Positions 56,302 through 64,000 of a DNA stretch of 64,000 bases are shown piece after piece (the stretch's first letter is position 1; the number at the start of each line of letters is the position of its first letter). Under the pieces are notes generated by a model. It saw nothing but the letters and a program-made list of their open reading frames with translations, was not told the DNA's origin and searched no databases. The position numbers and the translations under genes were made by a program. The stretch spans positions 62,001 through 126,000 of the forward strand of contig NZ_NPDQ01000007.1 of NCBI RefSeq assembly GCF_002812125.1. The letters are read 5' to 3'. This DNA is from Leptospira brenneri (GTDB lineage Bacteria; Spirochaetota; Leptospiria; Leptospirales; Leptospiraceae).

Positions 56302-57882
56302 ATGTCCGTAGAAACAAATGAAATCAGTCGATTTGAAAGAAATCTATTCCGGAAAGGAGTCTCTTTAATCGTTTACACAAAATACGGTCTTAGCGCTGTT
56401 TTTTTATTAGGTGTCGCAGCCAACTTCGCAACAAAAAGTTTCATTCCAAATTTTATTGGTTCCCTTATCTATTTACTCAATGGCATCATTCCTGGACAAT
56501 TTTTACGCAAAGGAAAAGAGATCTCAAAATCTTGGGCTTTTACAATCATCTTCATCGACCTAGTCATTTTGGTTAGTTTTTTCTATTTGGATATTTATAA
56601 TAATTCAAACAAAGGAGATGCCGCTAGCACTGTGAATGCCGGCATTTTTTATATTATATTTGTATTCATTGCAATTTATTCTAGTTTTCTCTTTGAATCA
56701 AAACTAGTAATGATAGTGGGTCTAATTTCCACTGGTTTGTACATAGGCGGAATTTATTTATCAGCAAAACTAGGTTCGGCTCTGGTAGCAAAACCTTCCC
56801 CAGAAATGCTTCGGGCAAACAATATCATTGTAGCAACAGAAGTACAAAAGATTATTTTTTATTTTGGAGTTATCTTTAGTTTACGATTTGTAGTCTCTCT
56901 CATCCGAGAAATGCAATCCGACTTAAAATCGAAACTTCAAGATTCCTTAGAGAAACAAACCTTCATCACAAACAAATCAACTCAATTGGAAAAATCTGCC
57001 AATACATTAGCGACATCAGTGAACACATTACAATCGATGTCAGATGAACTTCATAACCAATCGCAGAACCAAGCGGCATCTGTAGAAGAGATTTCTGCAT
57101 CCGTGGAAGAACTTTCTTCTTCGGCAGTCAGTTCGGCAAATTTAGTTGAGGATCAGGTCGCAAGAGTCAAAATTGTTGATCAAGATTTTTTATCTCTTCA
57201 GAATATCAGCGAAAGTGTAAAATCAAAAACAACACAAATCGCAAATGATGTCAGTCTTTCTGCCGATTTTAGTAGAAAGGTAAAAACATCATCGGAAGAA
57301 CTAAACAGCATTTACTCAGAACTAAACCAAGCATTTTCTAAAGTAGAAGAAATCAACCAAATGATGTCAGAAATTGCCGATCAAACCAACTTACTCGCAT
57401 TAAATGCTTCGATTGAAGCAGCCAGAGCAGGGGAACATGGTCGTGGGTTTGCTGTGGTCGCTCAAGAAGTTGCCAAACTTGCAGAACGTTCGCAGTCCAA
57501 TGCAGGTACGATTGCAAAAATTGTAAAAGAAGCAGGATTAAAAATCAATGAAGGGACTAGATTTTCCCAAGAAGTCAAAACCCAAGTTGAAAGTCAAAAC
57601 CAAGAATTACTTCGTATTGAAAGTGAAATTTTAAGTTTAGAAGGTCATGTTGCTGATCAAGAAAATTTAAATACAAAACTGAGAGTCACCTTTTCCGAAC
57701 TCCATGTACTTTCCGAACAGATTGGAGTGATCGCACAAGAACAAATGTCTGGTAGTAAAGAGATCAATCGTGCTATCACTGTTATTGATGAAACCACACA
57801 AAAACTGGCAGATTCCGTCCAACTGCTTTATGAGGAAATCAACGAGATCCATTCTCAGTCCCAGCAATTAACGGCAACCTAA
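56302..57882 (+). CDS. Methyl-accepting chemotaxis protein with a membrane sensor
   Basis: 526 residues. The N-terminal ~210 residues contain about six transmembrane helices (for example [15 protein letters not shown]) instead of one large periplasmic domain, so the sensor is within or close to the membrane. There is no clear HAMP domain. The cytoplasmic part is a long coiled coil with the highly conserved hairpin [20 protein letters not shown], then [20 protein letters not shown], near residues 350-390. This interacts with CheA and CheW. Adaptation Gln/Glu sites are present but not mapped. A short GC stem (57881-57894) follows the stop. Confidence 0.93.
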   Translation: MSVETNEISRFERNLFRKGVSLIVYTKYGLSAVFLLGVAANFATKSFIPNFIGSLIYLLNGIIPGQFLRKGKEISKSWAFTIIFIDLVILVSFFYLDIYNNSNKGDAASTVNAGIFYIIFVFIAIYSSFLFESKLVMIVGLISTGLYIGGIYLSAKLGSALVAKPSPEMLRANNIIVATEVQKIIFYFGVIFSLRFVVSLIREMQSDLKSKLQDSLEKQTFITNKSTQLEKSANTLATSVNTLQSMSDELHNQSQNQAASVEEISASVEELSSSAVSSANLVEDQVARVKIVDQDFLSLQNISESVKSKTTQIANDVSLSADFSRKVKTSSEELNSIYSELNQAFSKVEEINQMMSEIADQTNLLALNASIEAARAGEHGRGFAVVAQEVAKLAERSQSNAGTIAKIVKEAGLKINEGTRFSQEVKTQVESQNQELLRIESEILSLEGHVADQENLNTKLRVTFSELHVLSEQIGVIAQEQMSGSKEINRAITVIDETTQKLADSVQLLYEEINEIHSQSQQLTAT

Positions 57883-57894
57883 GGGATTTCCCTT
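57881..57894 (+). terminator. Short hairpin after the MCP gene
   Basis: AAGGG-ATTT-CCCTT (5-bp stem, 4-base loop) overlaps the stop codon and is followed by TAGAC, not by a T run. It could help end the MCP transcript, but the evidence is weak. Confidence 0.25.
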
Positions 57895-57995
57895 TAGACT
57901 GAACAAAGTTTTAGGATGAAACCTCTCTTTACAAGACGATACCTATCTTAAACTTTGGGTTATTCTAGGAAATAAATTGATTCCTTTCACCTGCA

Positions 57996-59189
57996 ATGCG
58001 AAAAAATAAACATACCGGTCTACCCGGACAACGAATAGAAGATACAATCATGGCAATTTTGGAAGAGGATCCTTGTCACGAGGATTTGATCATCCAAAAA
58101 ATCAAAGAAAACCAATTTCATAATTTAGAAGATGCACAAATCCATTCTGCACTCTTAAGAGTTTTGTCCTCCTTGGAAATCCCCGAAAACGAATCCATCT
58201 CCGTTTGGCAAGAAATCATAGAAAACAAAAACAAACTAACTCATTGCCTGGGTCGTTCGGTAGGAATCCGCATCGCAACCTTAGATTATTTCACAAACAT
58301 CAATAAAAAAATTAAAAATCCAAAAATCATTGAGATGAAACTGTTTGCTGAGACCGAAAAACTAATATTAGTCGATGAACTCACAAGATTATACAACAGA
58401 AGGCATTTTGAAACAGCACTAGTGCGTGAATTCAAACAATCCACAAGATACAATCAAAACCTTTCACTTCTCATTATCGATATTGATGATTTTAAAAAAA
58501 TCAATGATACTTATGGTCACACCACTGGGGATGAAATTCTGGCTAAAGTAGCAAAACAAATCACCTCTTGTTTGCGTATCGAAGACACAGCTTGTCGTAT
58601 CGGTGGAGAAGAATTTGCCGTTATATTTCCGCAAACAAACGAAGAACAAGCCCTTATCGCATCAGAAAAACTTTTAGAGGCTTGCCGTAAAATCAAACTC
58701 AGTGAAAAACCGGTAACGATTAGTGGCGGAATTGTATCTTACCCAGAAAAAGTGAAAACATGTTCAGAAATGTATGATCTTGCTGACCGAGCCTTATATA
58801 CAGCAAAACAATCTGGTAAAAATCAAATTGTTGCTTATTCCAACGAAAAAAGAAGTAGTCTACGTTTTGATGCCAACTTAGAACTCCTTTTCATTTTGCC
58901 AGACAAAACGATGAAAACCATTTCGAAAAATATTTCGGTTACAGGAATCGCTTTTGATACGGAAGAAGATATCTCCCTGAATGAATCCTTCGATGTCAAA
59001 CTAAGAGAATCGGAATCAAACAAAGAAATGAATGCGAAAATCAAAGTGATCCGAAAAGAAGAAATTGGAATTCATAGGTTCCATATGGGAGCTGAGTTTT
59101 TGGACCTCTCTCCCGAGGACCAATCCAAATTATCTGACCTTTACACCTTACAACGCTTTCAATCCGAAATTCCTAGTATTGTCATTTGA
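57996..59189 (+). CDS. Diguanylate cyclase (GGDEF) with a C-terminal PilZ domain
   Basis: 397 residues, cytosolic. An N-terminal helical part (~1-120) of unknown type is followed by a GGDEF domain (~125-285) with DELTRLYNRRHFET, IDIDDFKKINDTYGH and the active-site motif GGEEF, so it should make cyclic-di-GMP from two GTP. Residues ~295-390 look like a PilZ domain: KRSSLRFDANLELLF has the Arg-x-x-x-Arg-type start and NISVTGIAF the (D/N)xSxxG core. PilZ binds cyclic-di-GMP, so product feedback or self-contained output is possible. It follows the MCP gene by 113 bases. Confidence 0.9.
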   Translation: MRKNKHTGLPGQRIEDTIMAILEEDPCHEDLIIQKIKENQFHNLEDAQIHSALLRVLSSLEIPENESISVWQEIIENKNKLTHCLGRSVGIRIATLDYFTNINKKIKNPKIIEMKLFAETEKLILVDELTRLYNRRHFETALVREFKQSTRYNQNLSLLIIDIDDFKKINDTYGHTTGDEILAKVAKQITSCLRIEDTACRIGGEEFAVIFPQTNEEQALIASEKLLEACRKIKLSEKPVTISGGIVSYPEKVKTCSEMYDLADRALYTAKQSGKNQIVAYSNEKRSSLRFDANLELLFILPDKTMKTISKNISVTGIAFDTEEDISLNESFDVKLRESESNKEMNAKIKVIRKEEIGIHRFHMGAEFLDLSPEDQSKLSDLYTLQRFQSEIPSIVI

Positions 59190-59242
59190 TCACTAGATAA
59201 ATTTTTCTTGCCGGATCTTCTTGTAAAAGTTTCTCTTCAATC

Positions 59243-59767
59243 GTGTTTGGTTTTTACCTGAGTTTCTTTTGGGCTTTATTCTCTCTGCTTTCTCCAGAGT
59301 TTGCCTGGCCGTCTGGTCTTGTTCCCCCACTCCGATTTCTCTTTTGGTGGAATGTTATTTTCTCTACATTTTGGTTGGTTCTGATTCTCATTGTGGTTTT
59401 TGGACTTTTGGGTTTTTTGCTTAGAATTCCGATTCTTGGAATTGTTCTACAAGGAATTAGAAATCAAGTCACTGAGATTGGATGGGTGAAATTTTTGCTA
59501 AACCGAACTACCGTTTGGTTACTTAGCCAAACATTCATCCTTTCTGGAACTTATTTTTTTGCATACCAGATTGGTTACGAATCCTGGACATATACGGCAG
59601 CACTGATGACAACGATTCTTGGTTATTTCATCAAACAAAAATTCTACAAACCAATGGCTAGTTTTTCAGGATCAAGGAACGTTTTTATTTATACTGGCAG
59701 ATCTGGAGGGGGATTCCCGGGAAATAAGGATCAGTTTCCAGAGGAAAAAGATGTCACACCACCCTAA
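59243..59767 (+). CDS. Membrane protein of unknown function
   Basis: 174 residues from GTG 59243. Four hydrophobic helices occur at about residues 2-20, 30-65, 88-110 and 118-130. A Gly-rich tail (GRSGGGFPGNKDQ) follows. The start is weakly supported. No family recognised. It is near the MsrA gene (43 bases upstream of it) on the same strand and could be co-transcribed. Confidence 0.5.
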   Translation: MFGFYLSFFWALFSLLSPEFAWPSGLVPPLRFLFWWNVIFSTFWLVLILIVVFGLLGFLLRIPILGIVLQGIRNQVTEIGWVKFLLNRTTVWLLSQTFILSGTYFFAYQIGYESWTYTAALMTTILGYFIKQKFYKPMASFSGSRNVFIYTGRSGGGFPGNKDQFPEEKDVTPP

Positions 59768-59810
59768 CGAAAGAGGAAGATGACAACCAAATCGAAGAAA
59801 ATCCAATCTA

Positions 59811-60500
59811 ATGGATATGGCACTAAAAAATAAATTTCCAACTTTTCCTTTGTTGATTCACGGAATTCTTTTTTTCTTTTTCACTTTCATTCATTTACAA
59901 TGCCAGCTCTTCTCAAATAAAGACAACTCTGTCGAAAAAGTTCTCTTACAACCAAAACCTGGACAAAAACTTGCGGCCTTTGCTGAAGGTTGTTTTTGGT
60001 GTTCCGAACATATCTTTGAATCAGTCCCAGGAGTATTAGATGTGATCTCCGGTTATGCTGGAGGGCATACAAAAAATCCAACTTATGATTTAGTGAATAC
60101 AGAAACTACAGGCCACGCAGAAACAGTTTTGGTGTATTACGATCCATCTAAGATAGATTATGCGGAACTTTGTAGAATTTTTTTCCTCTCCCATGACCCA
60201 ACCACTCTCAATAGACAAGGGCCTGATGAAGGGACTTCCTACAGATCCATTTTATTTTATTCAACGGAAGAAGAACGAAAAATTGCGAAAAAAGTCCAAG
60301 AAGAGATAGGAAGTAAAAAAATTTGGGAAAATAGAATCGTTACTGAATACCAAGAACTAAAAGAATTTTACAAAGCAGAAGAATACCACCAAAACTTTAT
60401 CCAAAACCATCCAAACCAATCCTATGTTCGTGCTGTTTCCATTCCGAGGTTTCAAGAATTCCAATCAAGGTATGAACTTTATAAAAATTCAGCGCGATAA
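59811..60500 (+). CDS. msrA: Lipoprotein-type peptide methionine sulfoxide reductase A
   Basis: 229 residues from ATG 59811 (MALKN at 59817 is equally possible). The N-terminus is a signal peptide whose hydrophobic part FFFFTFIHLQC ends in a lipobox Cys, so the enzyme is likely anchored in the envelope. The MsrA catalytic motif EGCFWCSEHIFE is near residue 58, followed by SGYAGGHTKNPTY and HAETVLVYYDPSKI. MsrA reduces methionine-S-sulfoxide in proteins. No msrB is fused or adjacent. The long C-terminal end lacks the second recycling Cys pair common in some MsrA proteins. Confidence 0.93.
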   Translation: MDMALKNKFPTFPLLIHGILFFFFTFIHLQCQLFSNKDNSVEKVLLQPKPGQKLAAFAEGCFWCSEHIFESVPGVLDVISGYAGGHTKNPTYDLVNTETTGHAETVLVYYDPSKIDYAELCRIFFLSHDPTTLNRQGPDEGTSYRSILFYSTEEERKIAKKVQEEIGSKKIWENRIVTEYQELKEFYKAEEYHQNFIQNHPNQSYVRAVSIPRFQEFQSRYELYKNSAR

Positions 60501-60516
60501 CGAAATTGAACAGGAA

Positions 60517-62037
60517 TTAATAAGATAAAAATTGTTCTTTCAGTTTTGTGCGAAAAGAATCAAACTCAGACTTACTTTGAAACTTACATTTTTTCAGAAT
60601 TTCTTCTGGAATTTCTGAGGATTTGGCCTCTTTGGCACTGATGGAAATCATCATATCACTCAAATAAATAGGAAAAACGATATCAGCATACACTTCGTCT
60701 GTCAGAAGAGGTCTATGATGAAACTCCATTGCTTTTGTATAAAGGATTGGGAAATTCCATTTTTCACCAACCATAGCACCTAACTTCGAATGAGTGATTC
60801 CAATGGCAGATTCTTCCATACTAATGGTTGAGGCAATTTCTCTAGAATTTGAATATGTTTTGATTTTTGACATATGTTGTTTGTCAAAAGATAATAATAA
60901 AATTTCACCTATGTCATGTAAAAGGGAAGCGGCAATCAGGTTACTTAAGTCAGACTTATTTAAACCCATTTTCTGACCAATTGCTTTACAATAAAAAGCA
61001 GACTCATTTGACTTTTCCCAAATAGCAGTAAAAGCGGGGAACTTGTCTTCTAACATCTGCTTGGTTCCAAGACTATACAACAAAGTTTGTAATTCTTTTA
61101 AACCGATGAGTTGGATGGCGCGATCTAAACTTTCTACCTTTCCCCCTCTTCGGAACGCAGCAGAGTTCGATAGTTTAAGAATATTGGCAGATAAAGCAAT
61201 ATCCCTTTTGATCATCTCTGCGATGGTTCCAATACTAGAGTTGGGTTTGTCTATGGCATCTTGGATGTCTTTAATGGCTTTCGGGAAAGTTGGTAGATTG
61301 TCAATTTGAGAAACGATTGAATCGATTTTCTCTAATTGTAAATTTTCTTTTGAAACCTTAGAAGGAATGTCGATCATAAAAACAGTTTTGTTTTCACCAG
61401 ATTCAAACTTAAACGCTGAATCACCTAAACCATCATTACGAAGCATCATAAGGGTCATAATCAAACCAAGACCGGCTCCTTCCTGTTCGCTAGACATATC
61501 CATAAAAGCATCTGCTAAATCATTATAAGTTTTTGCTTTATCAATTCTTTCTTTAATTCTGGCTGATTCAGCTGTGGTGAGCTGCACATTATTCATAATA
61601 CGAATACGCATCAAACTTTTGTTATGAATAAAGGAAACAAAAACACCAAAATTATTTTTTTGTAGTGAATCTTCGATAATATCTCGGTTTTCAAGATACG
61701 ATTTTTTAAACTCGGCAATCTCTGCTTCGTATTCAGCTTCGTTTTCGATATTACTGGCTCGGTTTTTAAAAAAAACTCGTTTTGCATTTGCCTTAATGGC
61801 ATTGGTCACGGTTTCCTTAACTGCAGCAAGTACGGAATCCCTAACAATGATTAGATCTAATTGTAATAAAAATCTATCGAGAATTTGATATAAAGTATTT
61901 TCTACTTCATCAGTGATTTGAAAAAATTTAAAATGAAAAGGTGCGTTTTCTAGAATCGGATGATTGATATTATCTATATTAGAATGAAGACCTAAGTCTT
62001 GTTTGTATTCTAACGTGACTGCCTTCGGACTAGCCAT
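60517..62037 (-). CDS. HDOD-domain protein with an N-terminal ATPase-like fold
   Basis: 506 residues, cytosolic. The first ~215 residues contain a GHKL-like ATP-binding arrangement: VKETVTNAIKANAKRV (N box) and EGAGLGLIMTLMML (G box). From ~235 to 440 there is an HDOD domain: LPTFPKAIKDIQDAID, ILKLSNSAAFRRGG and ASLLHDIGEILLL. HDOD proteins act in bacterial signalling, but their catalytic role is uncertain. The stand-alone ATPase protein at 16986-17645 has similar N and G boxes. It converges with msrA with 16 bases between stops. The 198 bases upstream hold the stem AGGGA-ATT-TCCCT and no gene. Confidence 0.8.
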   Translation of the reverse strand: MASPKAVTLEYKQDLGLHSNIDNINHPILENAPFHFKFFQITDEVENTLYQILDRFLLQLDLIIVRDSVLAAVKETVTNAIKANAKRVFFKNRASNIENEAEYEAEIAEFKKSYLENRDIIEDSLQKNNFGVFVSFIHNKSLMRIRIMNNVQLTTAESARIKERIDKAKTYNDLADAFMDMSSEQEGAGLGLIMTLMMLRNDGLGDSAFKFESGENKTVFMIDIPSKVSKENLQLEKIDSIVSQIDNLPTFPKAIKDIQDAIDKPNSSIGTIAEMIKRDIALSANILKLSNSAAFRRGGKVESLDRAIQLIGLKELQTLLYSLGTKQMLEDKFPAFTAIWEKSNESAFYCKAIGQKMGLNKSDLSNLIAASLLHDIGEILLLSFDKQHMSKIKTYSNSREIASTISMEESAIGITHSKLGAMVGEKWNFPILYTKAMEFHHRPLLTDEVYADIVFPIYLSDMMISISAKEAKSSEIPEEILKKCKFQSKSEFDSFRTKLKEQFLSY

Positions 62038-62235
62038 AAAACCTCTAAAAAAGAAGAAGCGCCAAAAGGGAATTTCCCTAAGCCAATGACGATGGCAACA
62101 CTTCTACTCCATCCAAAGCAAATATTTTAAGAGTGCAAGCGTTTAACAATAAAATAGCGGAACAGAAAATTCTTGCGGTAAGTACGAAAAATAAGATAGG
62201 TTTAATCCCTGATTTTGCTACGTCTTGCGTACTTA

Positions 62236-62862
62236 TTAATCAAAGATTTTGATCTTCGGTAAACCTAAGTTGTAACGAACCGCAACAACACGGATACAAA
62301 CAACGACAGTTGCAGAGATAATTAGATTTAAATTATCACTTACATTTAAAAAATTTAGGAAAATGTATAATACCGATCCCACCAAACAAGCAGTAGCATA
62401 GATTTCTTTTCTGAATATAAATGGAACTTCATTCATAAGAGTATCTCGAATGACACCGCCGAAGATTGCAGAAATCATTCCTAGGAGTGCAGAGGCAAAA
62501 AAATTCACTCCATGATCCAAAGCAATCCTTGTCCCGAGCACTGTATAAATTCCTATGCCAAGAGTATCAAAAAGAAATAACTCATCTCTTAGTTTTGCAA
62601 GTAATCGTGGCAAAAGAATGACAAGAAGAAACCCCACAAAGATGGACCAAAGAATATTTTCATCTCGAACCCAAGAAACTGGGTAATTTCCCAGGGTAAT
62701 GTCTCGTAAAGTCCCACCACCAATCGCAGTGATGAAACCTGTGAAAAATACACTGAAAAGATCATGGTGATGGTCTTTATGTTCCAAAGCTGCAAGGGCT
62801 CCAGATATCGTAAAAACCATGATGCCCGAAAGTCCAATGTAATAAGAAAAACTAAATTCCAC
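62236..62862 (-). CDS. TRIC-type cation channel family protein (UPF0126)
   Basis: 208 residues with seven transmembrane helices, typical of prokaryotic TRIC proteins. Two repeats each contain the signature Gly-Gly-x-x-Arg-Asp: AIGGGTLRDITLGNYPV and AIFGGVIRDTLMNEVPF. Each also has a short hydrophobic pore helix. Known bacterial relatives form monovalent-cation channels, and some were annotated as glycine transporters. No neighbour gives a more specific hint. It is divergent from the partial lipoprotein gene at 62947. Confidence 0.9.
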   Translation of the reverse strand: MEFSFSYYIGLSGIMVFTISGALAALEHKDHHHDLFSVFFTGFITAIGGGTLRDITLGNYPVSWVRDENILWSIFVGFLLVILLPRLLAKLRDELFLFDTLGIGIYTVLGTRIALDHGVNFFASALLGMISAIFGGVIRDTLMNEVPFIFRKEIYATACLVGSVLYIFLNFLNVSDNLNLIISATVVVCIRVVAVRYNLGLPKIKIFD

Positions 62863-62946
62863 GAATTCTAACCTACTTTTCCCATTTAGACAGAAATAAA
62901 ATGACGTTCTCCCTAGCTTTCAATTGTTGTATAAAGTAGAGATATT

Positions 62947-64000
62947 ATGAAATCTTTTTCATTCATTAGGAATGCCATTCTCATCCCTACCCTTCTATTC
63001 CAGGCATGTATCCCTAGTTTGTCCAAAGGTTTTTTACAATCCGTTTCCGACGTCCTCCAACTCCGCAGTTTGGTCAATCCTGGATCTACAGGCCCACACA
63101 ATGTATCCTTCACTGTATCCGGTCTTCTCGGTTCTAACTTAATCATAAATTTAAATTCCGGTGTTGAAACCAAGACAATCAACGCTAATGGTTCGTACCA
63201 ATTCACAACGAATCTCACAACCGGGAGTAATTTTGACGTAACAATCAATACCCAGCCAACTCTTCCCATCCAAACTTGTTCTGTCAGTGGAGGAACAGGA
63301 GTGGTGGGATATGGCGATGTCACATCAATCATCGTGAATTGTGACCCTTTGCGTTATACCATTGGAGGAACCATCACTGGTCTAGATGGAGTCACTGGTC
63401 TTGTTCTCACCAATTCTTTTGATGGATCCACATTGAATGTAGCGGTAGCTTCAGGAGCCTTTGCTTTTACTCAAACCTATTTAGATGGAACTACTTATAA
63501 TGTATCCGTGACCACACAACCAAATCATCCAGTCCAAAATTGTGTCACAACAAACGGTGCTGGAACCATCGCTGGAACCAATATTACCAATATTACAATC
63601 GCTTGTACATCAACTGCCTTCCCCATTGAAGTCACCGCCGTCGGGATCGCATCGGGAACATTATCCATTCGGAATAATAATACAGAGTTACTCACCATTT
63701 CCACCAACGGATTACACCGGTTCCCGACAAACATCATAACAAACAATTCGTATAGTCTTCAAATCATTTCCACCCCAGCAAACCACCAATGTGTTCTTTC
63801 CTCTACAGGAGGAACCGTAACGGGAACCATATCTGTTCTTGCCAATTGTTTTAGTGTCTTAAGTATGAATCCTTCCAATGGAGGGGTTCTCCAACCGACA
63901 GAAAGTCTTCGGTTACAATTTTCGGATGAAATCAATGCCGGCAGTTGTGTTGGGTCCAGTGGTACATTAAACACTACTTTGAGTATGCCAATCCAGTTTG
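62947..64000 (+). CDS. Repeat-containing lipoprotein, cut by the window end
   Basis: The frame is open from ATG 62947 to the last base (351 codons seen). A signal peptide ending LLFQAC makes it a probable lipoprotein. Three repeats of about 80-95 residues follow, with shared features: a GGTITGL-like start, a central strand, a TQP(N/T)-type loop and two Cys near the end (for example NHPVQNC and TIAC). Then comes a bacterial Ig-like (SbsA/Big_5-type) start: MNPSNGGVLQPTESLRLQFSDE. This is probably a long surface protein. A TATAAA box (62930-62935) is close to the start. Function unknown. Confidence 0.75.
   Translation, partial: MKSFSFIRNAILIPTLLFQACIPSLSKGFLQSVSDVLQLRSLVNPGSTGPHNVSFTVSGLLGSNLIINLNSGVETKTINANGSYQFTTNLTTGSNFDVTINTQPTLPIQTCSVSGGTGVVGYGDVTSIIVNCDPLRYTIGGTITGLDGVTGLVLTNSFDGSTLNVAVASGAFAFTQTYLDGTTYNVSVTTQPNHPVQNCVTTNGAGTIAGTNITNITIACTSTAFPIEVTAVGIASGTLSIRNNNTELLTISTNGLHRFPTNIITNNSYSLQIISTPANHQCVLSSTGGTVTGTISVLANCFSVLSMNPSNGGVLQPTESLRLQFSDEINAGSCVGSSGTLNTTLSMPIQF

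Noticed and set aside
55994..56317. 107-residue minus-strand frame upstream of the MCP gene
   Set aside because: The middle looks protein-like, but there is no ribosome-binding site or signal, and it overlaps the MCP start. Kept open only as a weak possibility.

Overview
The window looks like a chromosome segment of a Leptospira species, probably one of the saprophytic (L. biflexa-like) group. The evidence is the A/T-rich coding style, many secreted proteins with loose spirochaetal lipoboxes (a hydrophobic stretch ending in Cys), many membrane-linked signalling proteins, a 198-residue EF-Ts, and a glycosyltransferase resembling a family known from Leptospira. The assignment rests on recalled family and operon knowledge; no search was run.

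Layout. 1-5474: the end of a DUF1538-type membrane protein, coupled to a tandem PII-like protein, then a very large modular lipoprotein. 5700-11676 (minus strand): a housekeeping run transcribed cmk, rpsA, TPR protein, hisG, rpmF, plsX, fabG. 11820-24698: a mixed region with an orphan HisKA_2-type histidine kinase, a secreted HExxH metalloprotease with a small secreted partner, a membrane AraC regulator, a stand-alone ATPase-fold regulator, aroA, a large cyclic-nucleotide-binding-like protein, a thioredoxin-reductase-like flavoprotein behind a striking palindrome, and small lipoprotein and TPR genes. 24748-40561 (minus strand): a long biosynthetic run transcribed DUF4321, rpsB, tsf, pyrH, frr, uppS, cdsA, dxr, rseP, proS, then after a G/C-rich insert trpB, trpA, a CHASE2 adenylate cyclase and dxs. 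It joins translation, isoprenoid (dxr, dxs, uppS), phospholipid and tryptophan synthesis.

40562-64000 is more accessory. It holds a 540-base intergenic region with a structured GC-rich element and a single type I-E-like CRISPR repeat, a lipoprotein pair, an OtsA-OtsB fusion overlapping a GH15 hydrolase (trehalose metabolism), a large multi-PAS kinase, a Leptospira-type glycosyltransferase, a VOC protein with an AraC/GyrI regulator, a TetR regulator divergent from an NTF2-like secreted protein, an SGNH lipoprotein, an MCP, a GGDEF-PilZ protein, a lipoprotein MsrA, an ATPase-HDOD protein, a TRIC-type channel, and the start of a repeat-rich lipoprotein cut by the window end.

No tRNA, rRNA, transposase, integrase or cas gene was recognised. 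The least ordinary signals are non-coding: the solitary CRISPR-type repeat (40966-40994), three GC-rich structured intergenic elements (31097-31167, 40727-40826, 51713-51789), a candidate structured RNA (46746-46859), a palindrome over a promoter and start codon (21595-21635), and a tandem operator between divergent genes (53724-53760).
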